The notes under the pieces: model-generated | Database searches by the model: none | What the model saw: only the letters and a program-made list of their open reading frames with translations | Told to the model about the DNA's origin: nothing | Assembly (NCBI RefSeq): GCF_000337535.1 | Contig: NZ_AOIP01000015.1 | Span: 213,112 to 277,111 of the forward strand | Reading direction: 5' to 3' | Source: Natrialba aegyptia DSM 13077 | Lineage (GTDB): Archaea > Halobacteriota > Halobacteria > Halobacteriales > Natrialbaceae | Length of the DNA stretch: 64,000 nucleotides | Part shown: piece by piece, positions 51,961 to 60,299 of the stretch | Numbering within the stretch: the first letter of the stretch is position 1 | How the letters are laid out: each line of letters begins with the position of its first letter | Made by a program: the position numbers and the translations under genes

Positions 51961-52344
51961 TCACGCTGGATCTGACTCGCACTCGGATTCCACTCCGATA
52001 CACACCGCCTCCCGAATCTCGAACGCCGTCTCGAACTCATCCTCACGATCCATCCGTCGGCCAGCACGGAGTACCTGCTCTTCGTGTGCCCGGCGAACCG
52101 CCGCGATCTCTCGCTCGCTCATCCCGAGTTCAGCGCCGAGGTCCTCCCAGTGACCCCACTCGACGAGAAACGCCTCGGTGAACTCGTCGGCGTAGAGACG
52201 TTCGAACTCGTGTCGGTAGTGCGCAAGGCGTTGGGAAAGGAGTGCCTGTGCGTCGTCGACGAGTTCAGGGAGGCGCGACGGTGGCACGCTCGCTTTGGCT
52301 GCGGTGAGCAGGAGGACCTGCCCGTCGATGGGGTCGGTGCTCAC
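51961..52344 (-). CDS. Conserved haloarchaeal protein, unknown function
   Basis: A 127-residue, helical, acidic protein: MSTDPIDGQVLLLTAAKASVPPSRL, HYRHEFERLYADEF, FLVEWGHWEDLGAELGMSEREIAAVRRAHEEQ. The middle 'WEDLGAELGMSEREIAAVRRAHEEQ' resembles a helix-turn-helix-like pair. It begins six bases after the stop of the MoaD-related gene, so the two are an operon. I believe it is conserved in haloarchaea next to that gene but cannot name a family. Confidence 0.65.
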   Translation of the reverse strand: MSTDPIDGQVLLLTAAKASVPPSRLPELVDDAQALLSQRLAHYRHEFERLYADEFTEAFLVEWGHWEDLGAELGMSEREIAAVRRAHEEQVLRAGRRMDREDEFETAFEIREAVCIGVESECESDPA

Positions 52345-52350
52345 GCTCGT

Positions 52351-52641
52351 TCAGCCTCCGGCACGCATGGCCTTTTGGGCGAAGGTGTCGACGAGTTCGT
52401 CGAGCGGTGTGCTCCCGTCGGCGTCGTCGGTCGCATCACGTTCGAAAACGATCGTCAACTCGGTAAGTGTCAGCGTCGGTCCGACGTCGACCGATTCCGA
52501 GGTGATCGTCGCCGTCCAGTCGTCGGCTTCGACCACCGTTTCGTCGCCGTCCTCGACTCGTTCGCCGCCGAGGTTTGAGAGGTACCGAACCGCGAGCCGC
52601 TCGGAAATACCGCGAAAGGACCGCTCGATACGCCGTTCCAT
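52351..52641 (-). CDS. MoaD-related C-terminal domain protein (DUF1952-like)
   Basis: The 96 residues begin MERRIERSFRGISERLAVRYLSNLGGERVEDGDETVVEADDWTA and end LVDTFAQKAMRAGG. This agrees with what I remember of the molybdopterin 'MoaD-related, C-terminal' family (DUF1952), a small alpha-beta protein of unknown function. Its position beside a tungstopterin enzyme (aor) supports a pterin-cofactor link. Minus-strand TATA-like CGAATTTATCC (52662-52672) lies about 27 bases upstream. Confidence 0.65.
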   Translation of the reverse strand: MERRIERSFRGISERLAVRYLSNLGGERVEDGDETVVEADDWTATITSESVDVGPTLTLTELTIVFERDATDDADGSTPLDELVDTFAQKAMRAGG

Positions 52642-52740
52642 GACGAGTGTTCGTCGCCCGAACGGATAAATTCGCGTGCCGGGAGTATCTGTCGGGCCGC
52701 ACTGGCCCGCGTCTGGCCGACAGCGGGTGTGTCACTACAT

Positions 52741-52752
52741 GAATATCTTTTT
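52741..52752 (+). promoter_or_regulatory. TATA element of the ABC operon
   Basis: GAATATCTTTTT is centred about 27 bases before ATG 52773 and favours that start over a GTG at 52764. Confidence 0.55.
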
Positions 52753-52772
52753 GTCGTTCTAGTGTGCTGATT

Positions 52773-53654
52773 ATGTCAATGGAACTATCTCTTGAGTCCG
52801 TCGGCAAGCGCTACGGAGAGGAACTCTGGGGCGTTCGTGATATCACCCTCGAATTAGAAACGGGGATCCACGGCCTGCTGGGTCCGAACGGAGCGGGGAA
52901 GTCGACGCTGATGCGCATCATCACGACGGTTGTGGAGCCGACGACGGGAACTGTCTCCTGGAACGGCACCGACATCACCGACTCGCCCGGCGAGATCCGG
53001 GACGTGTTGGGTTATCTTCCCCAGGATTTCGGCGTCTATCCCAATCTGACTGCCGCGGAGTTTCTCGAGTACATGGCCGCGTTACGCGGGATCGACCGAG
53101 AGACGGCCGACGCTCGTATCGACGAACTACTCGCGCTGACCGGTATCGAGCGGGTGCGGGATCGGAAACTCCGCACCTTTTCCGGCGGGATGCGTCAGAG
53201 CGTCGGCATCGCACAGGCGCTGCTCAACGATCCCGACCTGCTGGTCGTCGACGAACCTACCGTCGGCCTCGATCCCGAAAAGCGGGTCCAGGTTCGCAAC
53301 CTGCTCTCGTCGGTCGCGAGCGATCGGGTCGTCCTCCTCTCGACGCACATCGTCCCCGATGTCGAGGCGACGGCAAAACGGGTCGCCCTCCTGAACGACG
53401 GCGAACTACTGGCTCACGGCGACCCCGAGTCGTTCGTCGCGGCCACCGACGGCAAGGTCTACGAGTTCGTCGCCCCGCGCGAGGACCTCGCACAACTGCG
53501 CGAGCGGTACCGGGTTTCGAGCACCGTCCAACAGGCCGACGGCGTCCGAGTGCGGCTCATCGCCGACGAGCGTCCGGCGTCCGACGCCGAATCGGTGATG
53601 CCGACGCTCGAGGATGCGTATCTCGACCACATCGGGCCGCGAGAGGTGGCGTAG
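52773..53654 (+). CDS. ABC transporter ATP-binding protein
   Basis: Walker A is GPNGAGKST, the signature loop is FSGGMRQSVGIA (variant of LSGGQ) and Walker B is LLVVDEPTVGLDP, with the switch His in LSTHIV. It is the single-domain ABC-2 export type, 293 residues. A C-terminal region after about 215 (YEFVAPREDLAQLRERY...) is the regulatory tail common to drug/antibiotic exporters. The stop touches the ATG of the permease gene. The ATG at 52773 is chosen on promoter spacing; one at 52779 is also in frame. Confidence 0.92.
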   Translation: MSMELSLESVGKRYGEELWGVRDITLELETGIHGLLGPNGAGKSTLMRIITTVVEPTTGTVSWNGTDITDSPGEIRDVLGYLPQDFGVYPNLTAAEFLEYMAALRGIDRETADARIDELLALTGIERVRDRKLRTFSGGMRQSVGIAQALLNDPDLLVVDEPTVGLDPEKRVQVRNLLSSVASDRVVLLSTHIVPDVEATAKRVALLNDGELLAHGDPESFVAATDGKVYEFVAPREDLAQLRERYRVSSTVQQADGVRVRLIADERPASDAESVMPTLEDAYLDHIGPREVA

Positions 53655-55304
53655 ATGGTCGGCGGAACGGTTTCGACCGCGGTTCGAGTTGCGCGCGCCG
53701 ATTACCTCCAACGGACCCGTTCGCGCCGGTTTCTGGTCGTGTTAGCGATCATCGCGTACATCGGCTACCAGTTGAACGTCGGAACGTTCGAGTTGCTGTA
53801 TCAGGATACCGTGGACGGGACCACCGTCGATTATCGAGGGGAGCCGACCGCGCCGTACATCGGACTGACAACCGGGCTCACTGGAGGGTTATTCCTGCTG
53901 TTTTTTGGCTACTACATTCTTGCGAGTTCACTTAGACGCGATCGGGCAACGGGATTCGATGAACTCCTCGCGAGTATGCCCGTGAGCGACCGCGCGTACC
54001 TCCTAGGCAAGTGGCTCAGCCACGTCGGCGTCGTTACGGTGATGCTGACCACGCTGGCCGCTGCTGCACTCGTCAATCACGCCGTCCACGGCGTCGGTCC
54101 AACCGACCCAATCTGGATCGTCGGTGCAGTCTTTCTGATCGGCGTTCCGATGGGGTGTTTCGTCGCCGGTGTGACGCTCGTCTTCCAGTCGACCGATCGG
54201 CTTCGCGGCACGCTCGGGAACGTGACGTACTTCTTCGGGGCGGTCACGCTATTGTCCCTCGTAGCAGCCGCCTTCGCGGGGGACGATGGGGGAGCGGGAT
54301 CGATTTCGCTCTGGATTCGGGCCGTCGACTCGATCGGTCTTGTCGCAGCCGGAGAGATGACGTTCGATGCGCTGCTTGAAGTCGCTCCCGGATACGACGG
54401 CCCGCCAGTAGCAAATTACGGGACCGGCACGATCGGCGGCGCGATGGCCACGTTCGAGTGGAACGGCGGCTCCTGGCCCACGTGGTTCTACGCGAATCGC
54501 CTCGGGTTCGCGCTGGCGGGCGTCGGACTGGCACTCGTCGCGACCCTGCCATACGATCGATACGCGCCTCGCGAAGAATCGGCAGGTACTGCCGTCGTCG
54601 ACCGACTCGGTCGGTTCGTCACGTCCGTATTCTCCCGCGATGATACCACTGCCGCTGGATCCGAGACGGGCGAACCCGCGAACATCTCATTGACGCCAGT
54701 CACGGACCGTTCGGCCGGCGGGTTCGGCCGACTGTTTATTCAGGAACTCAAGCTCCTGGTCCGAGGGCACGCTCGGTGGTGGTACGCTGGGGTGGCATTC
54801 ATCGCCGTCGTCGGACTCGTCGGTTCCGCGCCGCCGAACGCGATCGTCTCGATTGCGGTGATTTGGCCGCTGTTCGTCTGGTCGGGGATGGGTTACCGGA
54901 CGGATCACTACCGGATCACGCCCGTTGTCATCTCCTCGAACCAGCCGTACCGGCAACTACTCGCGGAGTGGGCCGCCGGCGCGGTCGTGACGGCAGGCTT
55001 TCTCGGCGTCGCGCTTTGGCCGAACGTCCTCGATGCCGGGCCCGAAGGAGTAGTCGTGTTCGTCGGAGCAGTGCTGTTCGTTCCCTCGGTCGCCCAGGCG
55101 CTCGGACTGTGGAGCCAAACACGACGAGTGTTCGAACTCGGCTATCTCGTCCTCTGGTACGCGGGTCCCCTGAACGGTATCGTCCCTCTGGACTTCGCCG
55201 GGGCAACGACCAAAACCGTCGGCACCGCGACGCCGATGCTGTTCGGCGCTGTCGGGCTGATCGCCCTCGGTGCTGCGCTGGCACGTCGGGCGCTCCAGGC
55301 GTAG
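53655..55304 (+). CDS. ABC-2 type membrane permease
   Basis: This 549-residue protein has about 12 hydrophobic segments in two blocks (about residues 20-255 and 375-545). The hydrophilic middle (about 300-370) ends with FGRLFIQELKLLVRGHARWWY, the start of a second half that mirrors the first: IRVARADYLQRTRSRRFLVVLAIIAY at the N-terminus. It looks like two ABC-2 permease halves fused. It begins immediately after the ATPase stop, with AGGTGGC as the ribosome site. The exported substrate is unknown. Confidence 0.85.
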   Translation: MVGGTVSTAVRVARADYLQRTRSRRFLVVLAIIAYIGYQLNVGTFELLYQDTVDGTTVDYRGEPTAPYIGLTTGLTGGLFLLFFGYYILASSLRRDRATGFDELLASMPVSDRAYLLGKWLSHVGVVTVMLTTLAAAALVNHAVHGVGPTDPIWIVGAVFLIGVPMGCFVAGVTLVFQSTDRLRGTLGNVTYFFGAVTLLSLVAAAFAGDDGGAGSISLWIRAVDSIGLVAAGEMTFDALLEVAPGYDGPPVANYGTGTIGGAMATFEWNGGSWPTWFYANRLGFALAGVGLALVATLPYDRYAPREESAGTAVVDRLGRFVTSVFSRDDTTAAGSETGEPANISLTPVTDRSAGGFGRLFIQELKLLVRGHARWWYAGVAFIAVVGLVGSAPPNAIVSIAVIWPLFVWSGMGYRTDHYRITPVVISSNQPYRQLLAEWAAGAVVTAGFLGVALWPNVLDAGPEGVVVFVGAVLFVPSVAQALGLWSQTRRVFELGYLVLWYAGPLNGIVPLDFAGATTKTVGTATPMLFGAVGLIALGAALARRALQA

Positions 55305-55324
55305 CCGTCCTCTCACGTCGAATC

Positions 55325-55648
55325 TCAGAAGATCGCCCGAAACGCCACGACGGCGATGACGCCGGTACACAGCGCGAGCAGGATACTCTCGGTCCGCCAC
55401 ATGACGAGCAAGACAGCACCCGCAGCAGCCCACTCCGCCGGGCCACCGGCTGCGAGTTCAGGTCCGATCACGGCGACGACGATCGCGCCGGGGAGTACGG
55501 TGAGGCCCGCTTCGAGACGGTCGCTCAGTTCGAATCGGCGGACGAGCCAGATGCCGCCGACCTTCGTGAGGAACGTGATGAGTGCCATCGCGAGGACGAC
55601 GGCGACGACGAGCGGGTCGAGGGAGAGGGTGAGAGCGTCACTCGCCAC
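55325..55648 (-). CDS. azlD: AzlD-family branched-chain amino acid exporter subunit
   Basis: The 107 residues form about four TM segments in the AzlD pattern, including TFLTKVGGIWLVRRFELSDRLEAGLTVLPGAIVVAVIGPEL. AzlC and AzlD together export branched-chain amino acids or analogues. Translation starts at GTG behind GAGGTGATC, a near-perfect ribosome site located inside azlC; the two genes overlap by 11 bases. Confidence 0.87.
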   Translation of the reverse strand: MASDALTLSLDPLVVAVVLAMALITFLTKVGGIWLVRRFELSDRLEAGLTVLPGAIVVAVIGPELAAGGPAEWAAAGAVLLVMWRTESILLALCTGVIAVVAFRAIF

Positions 55649-56540
55649 GGCGGATCACCTCGACGGTGGCGGCGGCGAGGCCGCCGAGGAGGATGTACCA
55701 GCGGCCGGGAACGAGTTCAGCGGTGATGAGCGCGGTGGCAAGTGAGACGGTCCAGGGGAGGAGTGAGGACTGACCCTCCCAGAGTTCGGCGGCGAGGGAG
55801 AGGAAGACGGCGGTGAGGATGAAGTCGAAGCCGTACGTCGTCGGGTCGCCGATGACGCCGCCAGCGACGCTGCCGACGATCGTTGCGCCGACCCAGGCGA
55901 GCCAGACGGCGATGCCGCTGCCGAGGAGGAACGCGCCGTAGCCGGTGTTTGATTTCAGCGAGCGCATGGTTAGCGCCCAGTTCTCGTCGGCCATGACGAA
56001 GAGGCTGCCGTAGACCTTGGTGGCGGAGAGGCGCTTGAACCACGGCTGGAGGGCGGCACCCATCAGGGAGTACCGAAGGTTGATGGCGAACGTGGTGACG
56101 AGTACGGCGGCGATCGGAATCGGGTCGGCCCAGAGTTCGACGGCGACGATCTGGGATGCGCCGGCGACGACGGTTGCGCTCATGAGTGCAGCCTCGGCGA
56201 CGCTCAGACCGGCCTGGTCGGCCAGGATACCGAACGCGATGCCGTAGCCGCCGATGCCGAGGGCTACCGGGATCGTTTTGAGAAAGCCGGCTCGAAGACC
56301 GTCTCGGTCGAACGTGACGGCGGTGTCCGTTTCGGTTGCGCCGGCTGCGATCTCAGTAGCGGTTGCCTCGTTCTCGGCGGCGGGTGTGGCTGTGGTCGAT
56401 GCCGTGTTCGGTTCGGCTGTGGCCGGCGTCACGTCGGCCGCCGCGTCCTCACGACCGTCTGTCCGCCGGCTCGTGCGTTCGGATCGTCGTGCATCGGCCT
56501 CGCTGTCGGCGTCCTCGTCAGTTTCCGGGTCGAACTCCAT
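55638..56540 (-). CDS. azlC: AzlC-family branched-chain amino acid exporter subunit
   Basis: The AzlC core starts at about residue 80 with DGLRAGFLKTIPVALGIGGYGIAFGILADQAGLS and includes the QIVAVELWADPIP and LRYSLMGAAL segments typical of the family. About 75 N-terminal residues, rich in Glu, Asp, Ala and Thr, form an unusual acidic extension absent in bacterial AzlC. The core of 220 residues is complete. It overlaps azlD by 11 bases. Confidence 0.87.
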   Translation of the reverse strand: MEFDPETDEDADSEADARRSERTSRRTDGREDAAADVTPATAEPNTASTTATPAAENEATATEIAAGATETDTAVTFDRDGLRAGFLKTIPVALGIGGYGIAFGILADQAGLSVAEAALMSATVVAGASQIVAVELWADPIPIAAVLVTTFAINLRYSLMGAALQPWFKRLSATKVYGSLFVMADENWALTMRSLKSNTGYGAFLLGSGIAVWLAWVGATIVGSVAGGVIGDPTTYGFDFILTAVFLSLAAELWEGQSSLLPWTVSLATALITAELVPGRWYILLGGLAAATVEVIRRGE

Positions 56541-56660
56541 TCGATCACTCCTCGCAGTAGTTCGATGGGCCGACGCGTAAAGCGTTCTCGAAACATAGCT
56601 TCAAAGAGAACTCGGTTCCCGAACGGTGTCCGCTACCGGAAGCCGATTTCGCGGTTCAGT

Positions 56661-56963
56661 TCATCGACGGTGGTCGACGCAGCCGCCGGCGACCGGCGGG
56701 AAGACCGAGATGACATCGCCGTCTTCGAGTTCAGTATCCGGGCCGGCCATGTGGGTGATATCACGGCCGTTCTTGAGGACGCTCAGTTGCTGGCGAACGG
56801 CGGTACCGTCCTCGGAGAGGAGGTGGCCATCGAGGCCGTCGTAGGTCGTTTCGAGTTCGGAGAGGACGTCGCCGACGGTGGCGTCGGCGTCGACGGTGTG
56901 TATCCGTTCCTTCTCGCCGACGGCGTCCCGGAACGTGGCGAAGAAGCGCAGCGTGAGTTCCAT
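56661..56963 (-). CDS. MoaD/SAMP3-like ubiquitin-fold protein with masked Gly-Gly
   Basis: The 100 residues show the beta-grasp pattern MELTLRFFATFRDAVGEKER, TVGDVLSELE, LSVLKNGRDIT and GDVISVFPPVAGG, closely like Haloferax SAMP3 and archaeal MoaD. SAMPs and MoaD need a C-terminal Gly-Gly for adenylation, thiocarboxylation or protein conjugation. Here CVDHRR follows the Gly-Gly before the stop, so it must be trimmed, for instance by a JAMM/MPN+ protease. MELTLRFF at 56963 is the family start; 19 upstream in-frame codons are unlikely. Roles are molybdo/tungstopterin sulfur transfer or protein tagging. Confidence 0.85.
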   Translation of the reverse strand: MELTLRFFATFRDAVGEKERIHTVDADATVGDVLSELETTYDGLDGHLLSEDGTAVRQQLSVLKNGRDITHMAGPDTELEDGDVISVFPPVAGGCVDHRR

Positions 56964-57067
56964 ACGGGCTAGTTGACCGGCGATGGTATAAATGTCGACA
57001 CCGAGTGCGTGACGATCCATGCAGATGTCGGCTCAGCGTTTATTCGTTTCACTGGCAGAGAGTCGGT

Positions 57068-57394
57068 ATGACTCGTTCGACTGGTCCATCTCGGCGGCGA
57101 TTGCTCGGGCTGACAGGAACGGCGGTTGCAACGGTACTCGTTGCGGGCTGTGGCGGTCCTGGGGAAGACGACGGGACACCTGAGTCTGAAGAAGAGACCG
57201 GCAACGGGCAGGATATCGAAGAAGAAGAAGGTGATGAAGAAGCCGGTACTGACGTGACTAACGACTCCGAGACAGAGAGCGGGAACGAGAGTGACGACGG
57301 AAACGGAAACGAGAACGACACTGGCACCGACAACGAGAGCGGAACCGAAACCGGTTCCGACGCTGAAACGGAATCTACTGCCGAGACTGGCTAA
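57068..57394 (+). CDS. Tat lipoprotein with wholly acidic low-complexity body
   Basis: The signal has RRRLLGLTG and a lipobox ending at about Cys28 (VLVAGCGG), so it should be exported and lipid-anchored. The remaining 80 residues are almost only Glu, Asp, Gly, Asn, Ser and Thr with no predicted fold. GCGTTTATTCG (57035-57045) lies about 28 bases before ATG 57068. It may be an extracellular polyanionic coat or cation buffer protein, or simply a truncated lipoprotein. Confidence 0.65.
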   Translation: MTRSTGPSRRRLLGLTGTAVATVLVAGCGGPGEDDGTPESEEETGNGQDIEEEEGDEEAGTDVTNDSETESGNESDDGNGNENDTGTDNESGTETGSDAETESTAETG

Positions 57395-57440
57395 CAGTTC
57401 AACTGCACCGATCCAGGCGGGGTCCGTTCGAGACAGTGGG

Positions 57441-57565
57441 TGGTTTGGATGGGATGACGGTTCAGATAGGACGGTTCTGATGGAGGATGGTTCGGATAGA
57501 AGAGGGCGGTTCAGATTGCGGTGACAGTGGAGAAAAGGATCAAATTGCGGTAGCAGTGGAGAAAA
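57441..57565. repeat. Two adjacent repeat families in a convergent spacer
   Basis: First, five copies of YGGTTYNGAT at 57441, 57458, 57472, 57488 and 57507. Second, a 22-base direct repeat, ATTGCGGTGACAGTGGAGAA.. at 57515 and ATTGCGGTAGCAGTGGAGAA.. at 57544, 29 bases apart. The spacer (57395-57604) lies between the stop codons of the acidic lipoprotein and the PadR gene and has no ORF. Confidence 0.75.
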
Positions 57566-57604
57566 ACACCTGAGACGGTTCGAGCAGTCGCTCGCCAGCA
57601 GTGA

Positions 57605-57880
57605 TCAGACGTCGACGTACTGATTAACCCACTCCTGACGACGCTGTAACACTCGTCGTCCCTTCGGTGTCAGTGCGTAGTAGTTCGTCCGGCGGTCGAG
57701 TTGTCCTTTCTCGATGAGTTCTTTCTCGACGAGGGTGTCGAGATTCGGATACAGCCGTCCGTGGGTGACCGGCTGGTCGATATAGTGGTTGATATCATCG
57801 AGAATCGTCTGGCCGGACGGGCGATCCTTGCCTGCGATCACGTACAGCAAATCACGCTGGAATCCAGTTAGCTGATCCAT
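57605..57880 (-). CDS. PadR-family winged-helix regulator (RosR-like)
   Basis: The 91 residues comprise a PadR winged helix: LTGFQRDLLYVIAGKDRPSGQTILDDINHY, HGRLYPNLDTLVEKELIEKGQLDRRTNYYALT. The order matches Halobacterium RosR, the oxidative-stress PadR regulator, but is shorter at the C-terminus. A TATA-like CTATAACAAAG (minus strand, about 57918-57928) lies about 40 bases upstream. Target genes cannot be read from sequence. Confidence 0.85.
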   Translation of the reverse strand: MDQLTGFQRDLLYVIAGKDRPSGQTILDDINHYIDQPVTHGRLYPNLDTLVEKELIEKGQLDRRTNYYALTPKGRRVLQRRQEWVNQYVDV

Positions 57881-58067
57881 GGATCATCCTCTGAATCCCA
57901 ACCTTCATCGATTCGTGGCTTTGTTATAGAGCGAGTACACGCCACCCATCGCGGAGAACGGACCCCATAGCGTCGATACAGGGCACCACTGACCACGTCG
58001 ATTCACCGCTTCGATCACCGGCCCGGATGACGTGGCTCTTTTGATACACAGCGTCGTATCGAGCGAT

Positions 58068-58628
58068 ATGCCAGCAGATCCCCTCGCCTGGGAGACCGTC
58101 GACCGGCAGGTAGCCTACACCTGTCCCGGCTTCGATATCGTTAACGAGTCCGTTCGCCTCCCCGACGGCACCGACACCGAGTTCGACTACCTCTCCGAAC
58201 CCGCAAGCGTCTGTCTCCTCCCGTTCACGCCGGACGGCGACGTCGTCTGCATCGCCGAGTGGCGACAGGCCGTCTCTCGCGTCAACTACGGCCTCCCCGT
58301 CGGCGGCACCGAACCCGAAGACGACGACCTCGAAACCGCTGCCCGCCGCGAACTCGCCGAAGAAACCGGCTACGAAGCCGACCGTCTCGACTCGCTCGTC
58401 ACCGTCGAACCGGCAAACGGCATCGCCGACTCCGTCATGCACTTCTTCGTCGCCCGCGACTGCCGCCCGACCGCCGAACAAGAACTCGACTACAACGAGA
58501 ACATCCGCGTCGAACCGACGCCGCTCGACGAACTCGTGGATGCGATCGCTTCGGGTGAGGTCCGCGATGGACGAGCGGTTCTGGCCGTATCGTACTACGA
58601 GTTGTTCGGGGCGGGCGAGTCGGCGTAA
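58068..58628 (+). CDS. Nudix hydrolase, ADP-ribose pyrophosphatase type
   Basis: The Nudix box GGTEPEDDDLETAARRELAEETGY is complete. Preceding strands (FDYLSEPASVCLLPFTPDGDVVCIAEWRQAV) and the later VEPANGIADSVMHFFVARDC match NudF-type ADP-sugar pyrophosphatases. At 186 residues it is normal. The ATG at 58068 is chosen; the frame is open 12 codons further upstream, but CTCTTTTGATAC at 58036-58047 looks like the TATA element in that stretch. Confidence 0.88.
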   Translation: MPADPLAWETVDRQVAYTCPGFDIVNESVRLPDGTDTEFDYLSEPASVCLLPFTPDGDVVCIAEWRQAVSRVNYGLPVGGTEPEDDDLETAARRELAEETGYEADRLDSLVTVEPANGIADSVMHFFVARDCRPTAEQELDYNENIRVEPTPLDELVDAIASGEVRDGRAVLAVSYYELFGAGESA

Positions 58629-58775
58629 TTGGGCTGTGGCCGTCTCAGCCGAGGGACGACCACCGGCCGAGTCGAAAACGAAGACCGGTGTGTCTGCACC
58701 GCCGGTTAGCGAAGGGCACCCATCGGAACGCCGCGGAACGGAACGTTTACCGGTCCCCTCGCCAACACACGGTCG

Positions 58776-60251
58776 ATGCGCGAGTGCTTCGAAATTCGAG
58801 CGACCGACGCCGGCGGCCGCCTCGGCGAACTGACCGTTCCGCGGGCCGACGCCACCGTCGAAACGCCCGCCCTCCTTCCCGTAATCAACCCGAACCTGGA
58901 CACGATCAGCCCCCGACGGCTCGCCGACGAGTTCGGTGCCGAGATTCTCATCACGAACTCCTACATCATCCACGGCACCGAGGACGTTCGCGAGGAGGCC
59001 CTCGAATACGGCCTTCACGAAGTGCTCGATTTCCCCGGCGCGATCATGACCGACTCAGGCTCGTTCCAGCTCGCCGAGTACGGCGAGATAGACGTGACAA
59101 CCGAGGAAATCCTCGAGTTCCAGCACGCGATCGGCTCCGACATCGGCACGCCCGTCGACATTCCGACCCCGCCGGACGTGTCCCGTGAGCGCGCCGAAGC
59201 CGAACTCGAAACGACCCAGGAGCGACTCGAAGCCGCCGAGGCCGTCGACACGGGCGAGATGCTCGTCAGCGCGCCGGTCCAGGGCTCGACCTACCCCGAC
59301 CTGCGCGAGCGGGCCGGCCGCCACGCCGACGCGACCGACCTCGACGTCTTCCCCGTCGGCGCGGTCGTCCCGCTGATGAACGACTACCGCTACGACGACG
59401 TTGTCGACGCCGTCGCCGCCGCGAAACGCGGGCTGGGAGCCGACGCACCGGTCCACCTCTTCGGTGCCGGCCACCCCATGATGTTCGCCCTCGCCGCCGC
59501 GATGGGCTGTGACCTCTTCGACTCCGCCGCCTACGCCCTCTACGCCCGCGACGACCGCTACCTCACCGTTCGCGGCACTCGAAACCTGGACGATCTCGCG
59601 TACTTCCCCTGTTCGTGTCCCGTCTGTGCCGCCCACTCGCCCGCCGAGATCCGCGACCTGCCGGACCGAAAGCGAGAGCAAGAACTCGCCGCCCACAACC
59701 TCCACGTCACCTTCGCCGAAATCCGCCGGATCAAACAGGCCATCCGCGCCGGCACCCTGCTCGAACTCGTCGAACAGCGCGCTCGCTCTCACCCCACGAT
59801 GCTCGACGGCTACCGGACGCTGCTCGATCACGCCGCCGAACTCGAGCGGACGGACCCCGTCTCGAAAGGCGCGTTCTTCTATACGTCCCACGAGAGCGCG
59901 CGCCGACCCGAAGTGCGCCGCCACCACCGACGACTCGACCGGCTCTCGGTCCCCGACTCGCTGCTCCTGACGGAGGGCGACGCCCCCCGCGGCGACGAGT
60001 TCGACGCCTCCTGGCGCGTCGAGCCGCCGTTCGGCCCCTTCCCGCGGGCGCTCTCGAAGAGCTACCCGCTCACGGCCGAGGTACCGGACCGAACCGACCG
60101 CGCGGCCGTCGCGGCCGCCGCGGACGGCGTAACCCGACTCGTCGAGTCGAATCCAGACACCGAGTTCACCCTGGCACACCGGGGCTGGCCCGCGCCGATT
60201 CGAGACCGGCTGCCGGCCCGCGTTGAACTCGTGGATCTGACCGGCGAGTGA
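58776..60251 (+). CDS. tgtA: tRNA-guanine(15) transglycosylase
   Basis: TgtA exchanges guanine-15 in the tRNA D-loop for preQ0, the first archaeosine step on tRNA. The catalytic Asp is in [24 protein letters not shown] and the zinc site CSCPVC...H (about residues 275-305) are typical. The 491-residue protein keeps the archaeal C-terminal domain C1, but the long C2/PUA region is short. GAACGTTTACCGG (58741-58753) provides a TATA-like element about 30 bases upstream. The TRAM and arcS genes follow in the same direction. Confidence 0.95.
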   Translation: MRECFEIRATDAGGRLGELTVPRADATVETPALLPVINPNLDTISPRRLADEFGAEILITNSYIIHGTEDVREEALEYGLHEVLDFPGAIMTDSGSFQLAEYGEIDVTTEEILEFQHAIGSDIGTPVDIPTPPDVSRERAEAELETTQERLEAAEAVDTGEMLVSAPVQGSTYPDLRERAGRHADATDLDVFPVGAVVPLMNDYRYDDVVDAVAAAKRGLGADAPVHLFGAGHPMMFALAAAMGCDLFDSAAYALYARDDRYLTVRGTRNLDDLAYFPCSCPVCAAHSPAEIRDLPDRKREQELAAHNLHVTFAEIRRIKQAIRAGTLLELVEQRARSHPTMLDGYRTLLDHAAELERTDPVSKGAFFYTSHESARRPEVRRHHRRLDRLSVPDSLLLTEGDAPRGDEFDASWRVEPPFGPFPRALSKSYPLTAEVPDRTDRAAVAAAADGVTRLVESNPDTEFTLAHRGWPAPIRDRLPARVELVDLTGE

Positions 60252-60299
60252 AAAGTCGAATCAGAACAGCAAAGGTGCGAGCACGATCCAGTATCCGAT

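Larger units (their letters stand above)
929..56734. repeat. Dispersed octamer GAGTTCAG/CTGAACTC, 37 copies
   Basis: GAGTTCAG on the plus strand starts at 997, 5843, 10202, 14263, 14996, 15295, 17292, 24878, 25489, 26407, 32064, 33873, 39052, 41781, 44723, 49226, 52126, 52261, 55454, 55713 and 56727. CTGAACTC starts at 929, 4458, 5133, 6078, 9860, 18244, 24216, 26981, 32664, 37040, 40220, 41902, 46478, 47634, 49780 and 49908. These were counted by eye and a few may be missed. Chance at this length and composition would give only one or two. Five copies lie between genes. In coding copies it often forces rare T-ending codons such as GCT or ACT before GAA CTC. Confidence 0.75.

Noticed and set aside
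43287-54000. The GGTGGC sequence before purC, purU and purQ as a purine-specific motif
   Set aside because: The same ribosome-site sequence and spacing also precede the ABC permease gene at 53655, so it is a general Shine-Dalgarno element; only the mini-ORF overlap is retained as a finding.
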